DNA of 64,000 nt, taken from assembly GCF_018070345.1 (NCBI RefSeq), contig NZ_JAGPXX010000002.1, positions 310,001 through 374,000 on the forward strand, given 5' to 3'. Shown here one piece after another: positions 53,078 through 62,116 of the stretch. Numbering within the stretch: position 1 is the first letter of the stretch; every line of letters starts with the position of its first letter. This DNA comes from Streptomyces sp. F63 (GTDB lineage Bacteria; Actinomycetota; Actinomycetes; Streptomycetales; Streptomycetaceae). A program made the position numbers and the translations under genes. The notes under the pieces are model-generated. The model did not search any database. It was not told the DNA's origin and worked only from the letters and a program-made list of their open reading frames with translations.

Positions 53078-53274
53078 TCCGCGTGTCCCCACCGGCCGCC
53101 CCCGGCGGCGCCGGAAGCCGGAGCCCGGCGGCGGAGCGTGACGGCGCACCGGCCCCGGGCGGAGCGCCCGTCCTCGCCGCCGCGCCCGCCGGGAACCCGC
53201 ACGCCCCGGCAGCGAACCGGCCCGTTCGCCCCGCGCTGGTGCCGGTCCCGGCGCCCCGGAAGGAAGCCCCGTGA
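53074..53274 (+). CDS. 66-residue coupled small protein
   Basis: A frame from GTG 53074 overlaps the stop of the 568-residue gene (GTGA) and ends in a TGA overlapping the GTG start of the helicase (GTGA). The product (start VIRVSPPAAPGGAGSRSPAA) is Pro/Ala/Arg-rich and probably disordered, with no domain I recognise. Its exact fit between both neighbours supports translation. It may be a linker peptide, a small subunit or a ribosome-relay frame. Confidence 0.6.
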   Translation: MIRVSPPAAPGGAGSRSPAAERDGAPAPGGAPVLAAAPAGNPHAPAANRPVRPALVPVPAPRKEAP

Positions 53275-54686
53275 CCGGCACCGGCCTCCCCTCACCGTCC
53301 CGGCCCCCGGCGGAGAGCGGCGGCGGCCCCGGGCCGCGGGATCCCCGGGCGCCGGGCCGCGCCGCGTCCGGCCCCGGCGCGGAGGCGGCCCGCGCGACCG
53401 CGGCGATCCTCCACGACACCCTGCACAGCCCGTACCGCGGTGTGGTCGTGGACTCCCCGCCCGGCGCGGGCAAGTCCACCCTGGTCGTCCGGGCCGCGCG
53501 CGAACTGGCCGCGGCCGGGCACCGCCTGATGGTGGTGGCACAGACGAACGCGCAGGTGGACGATCTCGTCGACCGGCTGGCGACCGCCGACCCGGATCTC
53601 CCCGTCGGCCGGCTGCACAGCAGCGACCCCGACGCGTACGACAAGATCCTCGACGGGCATCCCTCGGTCCGCACCTCCGCCAAGGCGGCCGACCTCGCGG
53701 GCATGGAGGTCGTGGTCTCCACGGCTGCCAAGTGGGCCCATGTCAGGGACACCGAGCCCTGGCGGCACGCCATCGTCGACGAGGCCTACCAGATGCGCTC
53801 GGACGCCCTGCTGGCCGTCGCGGGCCTTTTCGAGCGTGCGCTGTTCGTCGGCGATCCGGGGCAGCTGGATCCGTTCAGCGTGGTCGGCGCCGAGCAGTGG
53901 GCGGGGCTGTCGTACGACCCCTCGGCCAGCGCCGTGTCGACCCTGCTGGCACACAACCCGGCGCTGCCGCAGCACCGGCTGCCGGTCTCGTGGCGGCTGC
54001 CCGCGTCGGCGGCGCCGCTGGTGTCCGGCGCCTTCTATCCGTACACGCCGTTCCGCAGCGGCACGGGGCCGGGCGACCGGCGGCTGGCCTTCGGCGCGGC
54101 CGCGGACGGTTCGCCGGTGGACCGGGTGCTGGACGAGGCCGCCGCGTCCGGCTGGGGGCTGCTGGAGCTGCCCGCGGGGCACACGCCCCGCACCGATCCG
54201 GAGGCGGTGGGCGCCGTCGCCCGGGTGGTGCGGCGGCTGCTGGACCGGCGCGGGGTGACGTCGGACGAGCGCCGGGAGGCGGCGCCGCTGGCGGCCGACC
54301 GGATCGCGGTCGGCACGGCCCACCGGGACCAGGCGGCGGCCGTCCGGGAGGCGCTCGCCGCGCTGGGCGCGGGCGAGGTCACCGTGGACACGGCCAACCG
54401 GCTGCAGGGCCGGGAGTTCGATGTGACGGTCGTCCTGCACCCGCTCTCCGGCCGCCCCGACGCCACGGCCTTCCACCTGGAGACCGGCCGGCTGTGCGTG
54501 CTGACCTCGCGGCACCGCCACGCGTGCGTCGTGGTGTGCCGGGAGGGCGTGACGGAGCTGCTGGACGGGCACCCGTCCACGGAACCGGTGCAGCTGGGGG
54601 TGACCGTGAAGTTCCCCGACGGCTGGGAGGCCAACCACGCCGTGATGACGCGGCTGCGGGAGCACCGGGTGCGCTGGCAGCCGTGA
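53271..54686 (+). CDS. SF1-type (Upf1/Dna2-like) DNA helicase
   Basis: The protein has 471 residues from GTG 53271, with a ~35-residue disordered leader. SF1 motifs appear in order: motif I/Walker A SPPGAGKST (62-70), Ia AQTNAQVDDLVDRL, motif II DEAY (170-173), motif III GDPGQLDPFS (194-203), motif IV-like RLPVSWRLP, motif V VDTANRLQGREFDVTVV and motif VI VLTSRHRHACVVV. The AAA_12-like C-terminal part is complete. The shape resembles the helicase half of Dna2 or Upf1, and the nuclease half is encoded separately at the start of the cassette. Together they may resect or clear DNA or RNA-DNA ends. Confidence 0.9.
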   Translation: MTGTGLPSPSRPPAESGGGPGPRDPRAPGRAASGPGAEAARATAAILHDTLHSPYRGVVVDSPPGAGKSTLVVRAARELAAAGHRLMVVAQTNAQVDDLVDRLATADPDLPVGRLHSSDPDAYDKILDGHPSVRTSAKAADLAGMEVVVSTAAKWAHVRDTEPWRHAIVDEAYQMRSDALLAVAGLFERALFVGDPGQLDPFSVVGAEQWAGLSYDPSASAVSTLLAHNPALPQHRLPVSWRLPASAAPLVSGAFYPYTPFRSGTGPGDRRLAFGAAADGSPVDRVLDEAAASGWGLLELPAGHTPRTDPEAVGAVARVVRRLLDRRGVTSDERREAAPLAADRIAVGTAHRDQAAAVREALAALGAGEVTVDTANRLQGREFDVTVVLHPLSGRPDATAFHLETGRLCVLTSRHRHACVVVCREGVTELLDGHPSTEPVQLGVTVKFPDGWEANHAVMTRLREHRVRWQP

Positions 54687-54790
54687 CGCCCCGGCGCCCT
54701 CTTGCGCGTCCCTGGACAATGGACGGGGTGCGCGGACGCGGGAGGCCCGTCCGGACACCCGAGCGAACCGAACAGCCGGGAGGCACGTAG

Positions 54791-55165
54791 ATGACCGAGC
54801 CGCATTCGGCTCCCGATCACCGCGACCGCGGCGGGATGCCGCGCCACCGCAAGCCGGCGGCGCTGCTCTTCGAGCCGCCCGAGGCGGTCGCGGACCCCGA
54901 GCACTTCTTCGATCTGGAGTCGATCGAGGACCCGCGGCAGCTCCTGTCCCGTTCGACGGAGCTGACGCTGGCGTTCCGCGCGGCCGCCGACCGGGCGACG
55001 GAGTTCCAGGCGATCGCGGCGGCGCAGCTGGCCGACCCCAAGCGGTTCGACCGGCTGCCGGAGGCGGCCATCGCCGAGCGCGCGGAGTGGTCGGAGGACT
55101 ACACCCGCCGCATGATCGACTTCGGTCGCGAACTGCTCCGCGACAGCGACCCCTCCGCGGACTGA
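54791..55165 (+). CDS. small acidic helical protein after the helicase
   Basis: A 124-residue protein starts at ATG 54791, with GGGAGG seven bases upstream. It is acidic and helical (PEHFFDLESIEDPRQLLSRSTELTLAFRAAADRATEFQAIAAAQLADPKRFDRLPEAAIAERAEWSEDYTRRMIDFGREL). I recognise no domain. It lies 105 bases downstream of the helicase in the same direction and may be transcribed with it. The pattern of conserved-looking aromatic and charged residues suggests a real folded protein. Confidence 0.75.
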   Translation: MTEPHSAPDHRDRGGMPRHRKPAALLFEPPEAVADPEHFFDLESIEDPRQLLSRSTELTLAFRAAADRATEFQAIAAAQLADPKRFDRLPEAAIAERAEWSEDYTRRMIDFGRELLRDSDPSAD

Positions 55166-55621
55166 GCACGGCTGCCCACGCCGGCGACGGCGCCCGCGAC
55201 GGACGACGGCGACGGCGCCCGTCGGTCCGGCGCGGTGCGATCGCGTCGCGCACGGGACCCGTGGACCGCATCGCGCGCGGCGCCGCCCATCCGGGCGGGG
55301 AGGGACACCGGGAGGGGGACACCCGAACCGTCCCCCCGGACCGTCCCCGAGCCGCCCCGCGAACCACTTCCGCACCGCGCCCCGGGGGGGCCGGCGCCCG
55401 GAACGGCCCTCCACCACCGGTGGAACGATGTACCCGGACGGAGGCCCCGCCGTCCCCGGGGCCGCCCGCGGACGGCGGGAGCCACCGGGGGTCGCCGGGC
55501 GTCCCAGGGGCCACCGGGGCCTCTTCTCCCCCGGCAACGGCGGAGCGGGAGCGCACCCATCCCGCCACGCCCCGCCGAATTCCGGCAAGCACCGGGTACG
55601 CGGGGGCTCCGACCGATAGAC
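55166..55621. other. intergenic region before the Prim-Pol-like gene
   Basis: About 450 bases with chance frames only. CGACGGCGCCCG occurs twice near 55184-55222. I see no clear terminator or promoter. Confidence 0.4.
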
Positions 55622-56395
55622 ATGGACGCCATGAGCGACTGGCAGCCGCGACCGTGGCAGCACCCCGACGGATCCACCCGCTTCGCCCTCTTCCGGGCTC
55701 CCGCGCCGGACGACGGCTCCCTCGTCCCGGCCCGGGTCACCGCCGCCGGGGCGGCCTGGCTCGCGTCGGCCGCCCCGGCCCCGCAGCGGATCCTGGCGCG
55801 CTGGGCGGCCCGCCCGGAGGTCCCGGCCGTCCTGCCCTGCGGCACGGCGTTCGACGTGATCAGCGCCCCGGGCATGTTCGGGCGGCGGCTGCTGGACCGG
55901 CTGTGGTCGGAAGGTCCCGGCTCCGGGCCGGTGGCCGTGCACCGCGGACGGCTGCTGCTGTTCGCCGAGCCCGGCACGGCCCGGCGGCTGCCCGCCCTGC
56001 TCGCCGCGGCGGAGTGGGGCGGGTCCGTGCCGCCGCTGCTCTGCCATGGCACGGGGGACACGGTGACCGTGCCGCCGCTGCGCCTTCCCGCGTCCGCCCT
56101 CGCCGCCCCGGGGAAGCCTCCGGTGCCCGTGGCGGGCGGCTCCGGCGGCCTCGGCGGCCTGGTCACCGGCGTTCCCGCGACCGCTGCCCCGGGCCGCGGT
56201 ACCGGTACCGGTGCCGGTGCCGGTACGGCCCGTCAGCCGCTGTCGCGCTGGCTGGCGGCGCCCGACGTCCGGCATCCGTGGCTGCCCGGCGGTGAGGTGC
56301 TGCGGTGGGGCTGCGCCCGGGCGGTTCCGGGCGGTGCGGCGGCCCGCCGGCCGCTTCCCGTCCCGGCTCTCACCGCTCCCACCGGCGCGCGGTGA
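55622..56395 (+). CDS. bifunctional primase/polymerase (Prim-Pol)-like protein
   Basis: The product has 257 residues from ATG 55622; ATG 55631 is an equal alternative and neither has a strong ribosome-binding site. VLPCGTAFDVISAPGMFGRRLLDRLW, VAVHRGRLLLFAEPGTARRLPALLAA and PPLLCHGTGDTVTVPP match what I recall of short Streptomyces proteins annotated with an N-terminal Prim-Pol domain. I cannot point to a full set of catalytic aspartates, so it may be an inactive relative. WLAAPDVRHPWLPGGEVLRWGCARA near the end is also typical. A Gly/Thr repeat lies in the middle. It follows the nuclease-helicase cassette, which supports a DNA-related role. Confidence 0.7.
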   Translation: MDAMSDWQPRPWQHPDGSTRFALFRAPAPDDGSLVPARVTAAGAAWLASAAPAPQRILARWAARPEVPAVLPCGTAFDVISAPGMFGRRLLDRLWSEGPGSGPVAVHRGRLLLFAEPGTARRLPALLAAAEWGGSVPPLLCHGTGDTVTVPPLRLPASALAAPGKPPVPVAGGSGGLGGLVTGVPATAAPGRGTGTGAGAGTARQPLSRWLAAPDVRHPWLPGGEVLRWGCARAVPGGAAARRPLPVPALTAPTGAR

Positions 56396-56460
56396 GGCAG
56401 CCGCCCCGGCTCATCGATTTTCGCGGACCCGGATACGGATGCTAGTGTCTTCCTCGTCAG

Positions 56461-56534
56461 GCGCCGCTAGCTCAGTTGGTTAGAGCAGCTGACTCTTAAT
56501 CAGCGGGTCCGGGGTTCGAGTCCCTGGCGGCGCA
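56461..56534 (+). tRNA. tRNA-Lys (CTT)
   Basis: The full cloverleaf is present. Acceptor GCGCCGC pairs with GCGGCGC and A is the discriminator. The anticodon stem GCTGA/TCAGC closes loop CTCTTAA with anticodon CTT. The T loop is TTCGAGT. No CCA is encoded. Confidence 0.97.
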
Positions 56535-56555
56535 CTTACGGTTCCACCGTTGACC

Positions 56556-56585
56556 AGGGCTTTTCCGCTTCGGCGGGGAAGCCCT
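56556..56585 (+). terminator. terminator of tRNA-Lys
   Basis: AGGGCTTTTCCGC-TTCG-GCGGGGAAGCCCT forms a 13-bp stem with two G-T pairs and a stable TTCG loop, 21 bases after the tRNA. It may also stop the leftward metalloprotease transcript. Confidence 0.8.
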
Positions 56586-56704
56586 TCGTCATGTACGGGC
56601 TCATACCGGCGGGCTCGCTCGCAGGCCCCCACGGGCGCCCGCGAGCGGGCGGGGCCGCTCCCGCACGGTCCGGCCCGGGCCCGCCCGATCTGCCTGTGCC
56701 GGGT

Positions 56705-57985
56705 TCACAGTTCCCCGGACGGCTCCTCGGGCCGGTCCACCCGCACCGTCCAGCGTCCCCGCGTGTCCGTGCCGAGCACCTCCACGGAGACGCCGCTCTC
56801 CTCGTCCGTCAACCGCTCCCCCACCCGCAGCGGGGCGTCCGCCAGCGCCGGATGGACGGAGCGGTCCCAGCAGGCTTCCGTTCCGGGATGCCCGTCCAGG
56901 ACCTCGACGGGGCCCTCGGCGGAGTCCGTCTCGCTGTGCACCCGGTAGACGAGCACCCCCTCGGCGCACGTGGTCAGGTCGTTGCCCACGGCGGCACGGG
57001 CCTCGACGGCGAGGACCGTCGAGGGGCCGGTACGGATCACCAGGAGCCGGGGGCCGGGGACCGCGCCGCGCCCGGCCCGCGCCGCGACGGGCACGAGCAG
57101 GTGCGCGCTCCCGCCCGCGCCCCGCACGCAGTTGACGTCCCCCCGGTCCAGCCAGCCCAGCTTCCACTTGTGCCAGCCGAAGAAGTCCGGCGCCAGACCG
57201 AACTGGCTGCCCATGAGGTCCCAGTCGCCCACATGGGTGTCCCAGTCCCCCTTGCCGTTCTTCGGCCGGTGGTAGAGATCCGGCAGGTCGAACACGTGGC
57301 CGGTCTCATGGGCGAGCACGTTGCGGTCCGGCGGCCGCTGCTCGAAGACGGTGACGATTCTCTGGACCTCCGCCCCGTCGACGCGCATCGGCTCCTCGAA
57401 GTTGACGACCTTGGTGGCGTCCGAGTCGACACCCGGGGCGTCCGGGTCCGCGACCAGGTAGACGATGTCGTAGTCCGAGAAGTCCACCACCCGGTCGGCC
57501 AGGCCCATCGCGTCACCCAGGTAGGCCGCCCGCAGTTCGGTGTCCCAGTCCCGCCCTATGCCGTAGGTGGTGGAGGCGGCGGGCATCTCCAGCCAGGTGC
57601 GCACGGCGTCGACGCGGAGCCGGAACTTTCCGTACGAGGCGCGCTCGAAGAACCGTGCGGTCTCCGGGAAGTAGTCGGAGACGAGCGCGTCCGGCGTGAC
57701 GGCCGGCTCGGCGTCCGGGAAGGAGAGGAAGGCCATGACCGCGCGGAGTTCGTCGCGGGGTTTCGGATAGGCCGTGTTCCAGGTGTCGAGCCCTTCCGAG
57801 TGGTGGACCGCGCTGCGGGTCAGGGTGCAGGCCTCGTCGAGCACCGCCGCCGTGGCGGGACCGGCGACCAGGGAGGTGGCCAGCATCGCCGTGAAGGACA
57901 TCGCCCCCGAGGCCGCCCGGCGGAGCCGCGGCCGGGACCGGACCGGCCGGTCCTCCGCTCCCCCGGACGTCAGCGAGTGCGACAC
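56705..57985 (-). CDS. secreted M6-family metalloprotease
   Basis: I chose GTG 57985 because GGGGAGG lies at ideal distance; GTG 58015 has no such site. The product has 426 residues. A long signal peptide (basic RPVRSRPRLRRAASGA, then a hydrophobic run ending AGPATA) directs export. The catalytic zinc motif HETGH lies near residue 225 in NVLAHETGHVFDLPDLYH, with DWDLMGSQFGLAPDFFGWHKWKLGWL after it, as in M6 (immune inhibitor A-like) peptidases. The C-terminal part is beta-rich (VLVYRVHSETDSAEGPVEVLDGHPG). It may digest extracellular proteins; the substrate is unknown. The gene diverges from the cyclic-di-GMP gene. Confidence 0.9.
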   Translation of the reverse strand: MSHSLTSGGAEDRPVRSRPRLRRAASGAMSFTAMLATSLVAGPATAAVLDEACTLTRSAVHHSEGLDTWNTAYPKPRDELRAVMAFLSFPDAEPAVTPDALVSDYFPETARFFERASYGKFRLRVDAVRTWLEMPAASTTYGIGRDWDTELRAAYLGDAMGLADRVVDFSDYDIVYLVADPDAPGVDSDATKVVNFEEPMRVDGAEVQRIVTVFEQRPPDRNVLAHETGHVFDLPDLYHRPKNGKGDWDTHVGDWDLMGSQFGLAPDFFGWHKWKLGWLDRGDVNCVRGAGGSAHLLVPVAARAGRGAVPGPRLLVIRTGPSTVLAVEARAAVGNDLTTCAEGVLVYRVHSETDSAEGPVEVLDGHPGTEACWDRSVHPALADAPLRVGERLTDEESGVSVEVLGTDTRGRWTVRVDRPEEPSGEL

Positions 57986-58332
57986 GTCGGCCTCCCCGGA
58001 CGTGGGACAGGACACGCGTCCACTGTGCGGGGGTATTTACATACTTGCCCTGTTTCCTTGACCCGGTCGGGTGAGGCGAACCGGCGCGCCAGAACGTAAC
58101 TCAACGTCACGCACGCTCGTTGGTCATCGCACGTTCGGGCGGCTTCCTGCAGAAACGATCGGACAGCCGCTCTGCCGTACGCCCCTCCGTGGGCCGTTCG
58201 ATGGAACGAGACGGCATCAACCTCTATGATCGGCACATTTCCAGCGCGGATCCCTCCCCCCGGAGGCCCTCACGGGACCGGAGCGGCCGGTTCCGCCATC
58301 CGTACGAGTCGAGTCCTCAGCGGGAGTGAACG
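57986..58332. other. divergent promoter region of the metalloprotease and GGDEF-EAL genes
   Basis: This 347-base region drives both flanking genes. It has a local AT-rich patch (GGTATTTACATACTTG near 58031) and the BldD-like box at 58097-58109. I cannot assign exact promoters. Confidence 0.5.
58097..58109. promoter_or_regulatory. BldD-like operator upstream of the GGDEF-EAL gene
   Basis: TAACTCAACGTCA, or TGACGTTGAGTTA on the other strand, matches the BldD half-palindromic consensus TnACnC(A/T)GnGTnA at all but one fixed position. cdgA is a recalled BldD target in Streptomyces, which supports the site. Confidence 0.6.
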
Positions 58333-60570
58333 GTGAGCGGATCACCCAGCAGGCCAGGTGCGGGACCGGAAATCACCCTGCCGACCTTCACGGAGAGTAG
58401 CCAGGTCTTCCGCCGGTCCCCGGCGTCCCGGACAGCTCCTCCACCGCACCCGCCCGAGCCCTCCCCGCACGCGCCGACGGCCGCCGGCCACCCCTCCCCG
58501 GGCCCCGCGCCCACCGGCGCCCCGGCCGCCGGCCCCTCGCCCGCGCGCACCGCGACCGCGTGGCGCCGCACCCCCTCGGGCAGCCCGGCCACGGCGCGTC
58601 CGGCCACGCCCGCGGCACCACCGGCACCACCGGCACCGGCGTCCCCGGCATCCGGCCACCGGCCGGCCCCCCGGCCGGTCCCGCCCACCACGGCGCGGCC
58701 CGGGGCGGCGGCGCCACCCCCGCGCGGCACGGCACCGGGCACCGCCCCCACCCCGGGCCCGGCAACACCGGCACCCCCCGCGCCGCCCACCGGTCTCACC
58801 CCCGTACCGGCCGCCGGGCCCGGCACCACGCCGGCCACCCGCTCCGCGCCCTCGGCCGAGACGCGCGACTACCGAGCCGCCTTCAACGCCGCCCGGCTCG
58901 CCATGGCCGTCCTCGACCGCGACGGCAGAGTCGTCACCGCCAACCACGCCCTCGGCACCCTGCTCGGCGCCGACCCCGCCCGGCTCGCCGCCGAACCCGC
59001 CGCGGAACTCCTCGACCTCGGTCACGACGCCGGCACCCGCGCCGCGTACCGCGAGGTGCTGCGCGGCCACCGCGAACGGATGCGCTGCACCCGCCGGCTG
59101 AAGAACCCCGAAGGCGGGCCCCTCTGGGCCGAGGTCACCGTCGCACCGCTCCCGGAGGACGATCCCGGCACCGCCCGTTCCCGCGCGCTGCTGTCGGTCG
59201 CGAACATCAGCGACCGGCGCGACCTCCAGGCCCGGCTGCACCATCTGCGCCTGCACGACCCCGTGACACGGCTGCCCAACCGCGCCCTGTTCTTCGAACG
59301 GCTCGCCGCCGCGCTCGACGCCGCCGGACAGGACGGCGGCGGCAGCGGCCGCATCGGCATCTGCTATCTGGACCTGGACGGCTTCAAGGCCGTCAACGAC
59401 ACCCTCGGGCACCGCATCGGCGACCGGCTGCTGCACGCCGTCGGCCAGCGCCTGGTGTACTGCGCCGACCGGGCCGGATACGGCAGGCGCGGCGCCCATC
59501 TGGTCGCCCGTCTCGGCGGGGACGAGTTCGCCGTCCTGGTCGAGGAGTCCACCGGCACCGAACAGCTCTCCGAACTCGCCGACGCCGTCCTCCACGCCCT
59601 GCTGCAGCCCTTCGACCTGGCCGGTCAGCGGCTGTCGCTGTCGGCGAGCATCGGCGTCGTGGAGCGCGCGGCCGCCGGGACCACCGCGACCGCCCTCATG
59701 CAGGCCGCCGACACCACGCTCTACTGGGCCAAGGCCGACGGCAAGGCCCGCTGGACCCTCTTCGACCCGGAGCGCAACGCCCACCGGGTCAACCGGCAGG
59801 CGCTGGCCAGCACGCTGCGGCCCGCCATCGAGCGGGGCGAGTTCACCCTCGAGTACCAGCCGCTGGTGAGCCTGGACGGCGGCGCCCTGCAGGGGGTGGA
59901 GGCGCTCGTCCGGTGGCGGCACCCGGAGTTCGGCACCCTGGGGCCGAATCGGTTCATCGGGCTGGCCGAGGAGGAGGGCGCCATCGTCCAGCTCGGGCGC
60001 TGGGTGCTCCGCAACGCCTGCCGGCAGGCCCGGCTCTGGCAATTGCAGCGTCCGGAGAAACCGATCTTCGTCAGCGTCAATGTGGCCGTCCGGCAGGTGT
60101 GGGACTCCGATCTCGTCGCCGACGTGGCGGCGATCCTCGCCGAGACGGGCCTGCCGCCGCACCTGCTCCAGCTGGAGCTGACCGAGTCGGCCGTGATGGG
60201 CTCCGCCGGGCGCCCCCTGCAGGCGCTGCGGGCGCTGAGCGACATGGGCGTCAGCATCGCCATCGACGACTTCGGCACCGGCTACTCCAACCTCGCCTAT
60301 CTGAGCCGGCTCCCCGCCTCCGTCCTGAAGCTGGACGGGGCGTTCGTGCGCGGGTTCCGGGAGACGGCGCACGCCAATCCGGCGGACGAGACCATCGTCG
60401 AGGCGCTGGTCGGCCTGGCCCACCGGCTGGGCCTGACCGTCACCGCCGAATGCGTCGAGAACGCGGACCAGGCCGACCGCCTGCGCCGGCTCGGCTGCGA
60501 CACGGGGCAGGGCTGGTACTACGCCCGGCCGCTGCACCCGGAGCGGGTGTCGTCACTGCTGGACGGCTGA
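58333..60570 (+). CDS. cdgA: PAS-GGDEF-EAL cyclic-di-GMP enzyme, CdgA-like
   Basis: The protein makes and/or breaks cyclic di-GMP, which holds Streptomyces in vegetative growth through BldD. It has 745 residues from GTG 58333, with GGGAG upstream. The first ~170 residues are a Pro/Ala/Thr-rich disordered region. A PAS domain follows (about 175-300; ARLAMAVLDRDGRVVTANHALGTLLGADP), then GGDEF with an intact signature at 395-399. The residues before it (AHLVARL) lack the RxxD inhibitory site. The EAL domain has EAL at 523-525, DDFGTGYS, KLDGAFV and AECVENADQADRLRRLGC, so the phosphodiesterase residues are present. The name is based on architecture, on the BldD-like box and on its position in the region. 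Confidence 0.88.
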   Translation: MSGSPSRPGAGPEITLPTFTESSQVFRRSPASRTAPPPHPPEPSPHAPTAAGHPSPGPAPTGAPAAGPSPARTATAWRRTPSGSPATARPATPAAPPAPPAPASPASGHRPAPRPVPPTTARPGAAAPPPRGTAPGTAPTPGPATPAPPAPPTGLTPVPAAGPGTTPATRSAPSAETRDYRAAFNAARLAMAVLDRDGRVVTANHALGTLLGADPARLAAEPAAELLDLGHDAGTRAAYREVLRGHRERMRCTRRLKNPEGGPLWAEVTVAPLPEDDPGTARSRALLSVANISDRRDLQARLHHLRLHDPVTRLPNRALFFERLAAALDAAGQDGGGSGRIGICYLDLDGFKAVNDTLGHRIGDRLLHAVGQRLVYCADRAGYGRRGAHLVARLGGDEFAVLVEESTGTEQLSELADAVLHALLQPFDLAGQRLSLSASIGVVERAAAGTTATALMQAADTTLYWAKADGKARWTLFDPERNAHRVNRQALASTLRPAIERGEFTLEYQPLVSLDGGALQGVEALVRWRHPEFGTLGPNRFIGLAEEEGAIVQLGRWVLRNACRQARLWQLQRPEKPIFVSVNVAVRQVWDSDLVADVAAILAETGLPPHLLQLELTESAVMGSAGRPLQALRALSDMGVSIAIDDFGTGYSNLAYLSRLPASVLKLDGAFVRGFRETAHANPADETIVEALVGLAHRLGLTVTAECVENADQADRLRRLGCDTGQGWYYARPLHPERVSSLLDG

Positions 60571-60694
60571 GCCGGGGGGACGCGTCCGGCCGACGGGCGC
60601 GTCCGGGGCGGGGGCCGGCCCGCCGGTCCCGGTCGCGGACACCGCCCGGGGTCGCGCGGACGCGGTACACGGGCGCGGTACGCGAGGCGCCGAC

Positions 60695-62029
60695 TCATGG
60701 CGGGATCGCCTCGATCGTGTCTCTCAGGTGGTGCAACACGGCCCCGAGCTCACCCATGGCCAAGGTGGCCAGGGCCAGCCGGAGAGCCTGCGGGCGATAC
60801 GGGCCGGTGACGAAAGCGTCCGCCGTGGACACGAGAATGCCTTCCTCCGCGAGCACGGCCGCGACGTGATCAGGGCGCTGGTGCGGTTCCAGGCCGAGCC
60901 ACACCGTGTACGAGGTCGGGTGCGCCGTGACGTTCATTCCGGCGAGCGCGGCGCGGGCGATGTCCTGCCGGGCCGCGGCGTCCTCGCGGCGGTCCTTCTC
61001 CAGGCGCGTCACCGTACCGTCCGAGAGCCAGCCGGTCGCCAGCGCGGTGACGAGACCAGGGGCGCCCCAGGCCGCCGCCCGAAGACTCCTGGTGGCACTC
61101 TCCACATGGCCGCCGGGCAGTACGGCGAAGCCGAAGCGCAGACCGGGTGCCATGTTCTTGGACAGGCCGGCGACGTAACAGGTGCGTTCGGGCGCGAGGG
61201 CCTGCAACGGTGGTGGGGGAGATGGTTCGAGGAACGCGTAGGTGCCGTCCTCGATGATCAGGCAGTCGTGTGCACGGGCGATGGCGGCCAGCCGGTCGCG
61301 CTGCTCCCGTTCCAGCACCCATCCGAGCGGATTGTGCACGGTGGGGATCGTGTAGACCGCGCGAACGGACCGGGCGCGGCACAGCTGATCGAGCGCGTCG
61401 AGGTCCGGACCCGTGGCTGTGACCGGGATCGGAGCCAGGTCAAGGCTGTGTGCCGAGGCGAGGAGCTTGATGCCCGGGTAGCTGAGCGCGTCGACGGCGA
61501 GGCCGTCGCCGGGCCGGGTCAGAGCGCGCAGCACGATGTCGAGCGCCTGCTGGGTCCCGTTCGTCAGCAGGACGTCGTGCGGCACCGTGTCGATCCCCCG
61601 CCCCAGCAGATAGGTGGCCACGACCTCCCGGTCGTGGCGGTGTCCGCCCGGCGGGTGCTGACGCAGCAGCGCCTCGACGTCCCCCGACACCGCCATCGTG
61701 CGCAGGGCCCGCCGCAGCAGGCCGGCCTGCCCGGGGGCCAGGGGCTGGTTGAACGACAGGTCGGCCACCCGCGGCACCGGCAGGGCTCGCGACGGTTCGA
61801 GCCCGTCGTAGCCGGACCGCACCCGCACGAACGTTCCCCGGCCGGGCTCTCCCACGACCAGGCCCAGGGCCGCGAGTTCGGCGTAGACCCGGGTGGCCGT
61901 GGCCAGCGCGATCCCCCGTTCGCGCGCGAGAGCGCGGTGTGTCGGGAGCCGGGTGCCGGCCGGGATCGCGCCGGCGCGGATGGCCGCGGCGAACTCGTGG
62001 ACGACGGCCTTGTAGGAAGAGGATCGCAT
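60695..62029 (-). CDS. MocR-type GntR/aminotransferase transcriptional regulator
   Basis: The protein has 444 residues from ATG 62029, with GCAGGTG upstream. An N-terminal GntR winged helix (about 1-75; SYKAVVHEFAAAIRAGAIPAGTRLPTHRALARERGIALATATRVYAEL) binds DNA. A fold-type I aminotransferase domain follows, with PLP-binding features: DVLLTNGTQQALDIVLRAL, YTIPTVHNPLGW, LIIEDGTYAF and the Schiff-base Lys in GLSKNMAPGLRFGF. MocR proteins use PLP or an amino compound as effector, often controlling a divergent gene. Here that is the crotonase gene, and an inverted repeat sits between them. Confidence 0.93.
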   Translation of the reverse strand: MRSSSYKAVVHEFAAAIRAGAIPAGTRLPTHRALARERGIALATATRVYAELAALGLVVGEPGRGTFVRVRSGYDGLEPSRALPVPRVADLSFNQPLAPGQAGLLRRALRTMAVSGDVEALLRQHPPGGHRHDREVVATYLLGRGIDTVPHDVLLTNGTQQALDIVLRALTRPGDGLAVDALSYPGIKLLASAHSLDLAPIPVTATGPDLDALDQLCRARSVRAVYTIPTVHNPLGWVLEREQRDRLAAIARAHDCLIIEDGTYAFLEPSPPPPLQALAPERTCYVAGLSKNMAPGLRFGFAVLPGGHVESATRSLRAAAWGAPGLVTALATGWLSDGTVTRLEKDRREDAAARQDIARAALAGMNVTAHPTSYTVWLGLEPHQRPDHVAAVLAEEGILVSTADAFVTGPYRPQALRLALATLAMGELGAVLHHLRDTIEAIPP

Positions 62030-62086
62030 GCGGCACCTGCTGTCCGTCGCGGAGGAGTGTTGAAGCCGAGCGGCGGGCTCCAATGT

Positions 62087-62116
62087 ATCCAGGACAATGA
62101 TTGGATCGTCCTGGAT
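62087..62116. promoter_or_regulatory. inverted repeat, candidate operator of the MocR regulator
   Basis: ATCCAGGAC (62087-62095) and GTCCTGGAT (62108-62116) are perfect inverted arms 12 bases apart, about two helical turns centre to centre. A nested TCCAAT/ATTGGA pair overlaps them. The site lies between the regulator and the crotonase gene. Confidence 0.65.
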
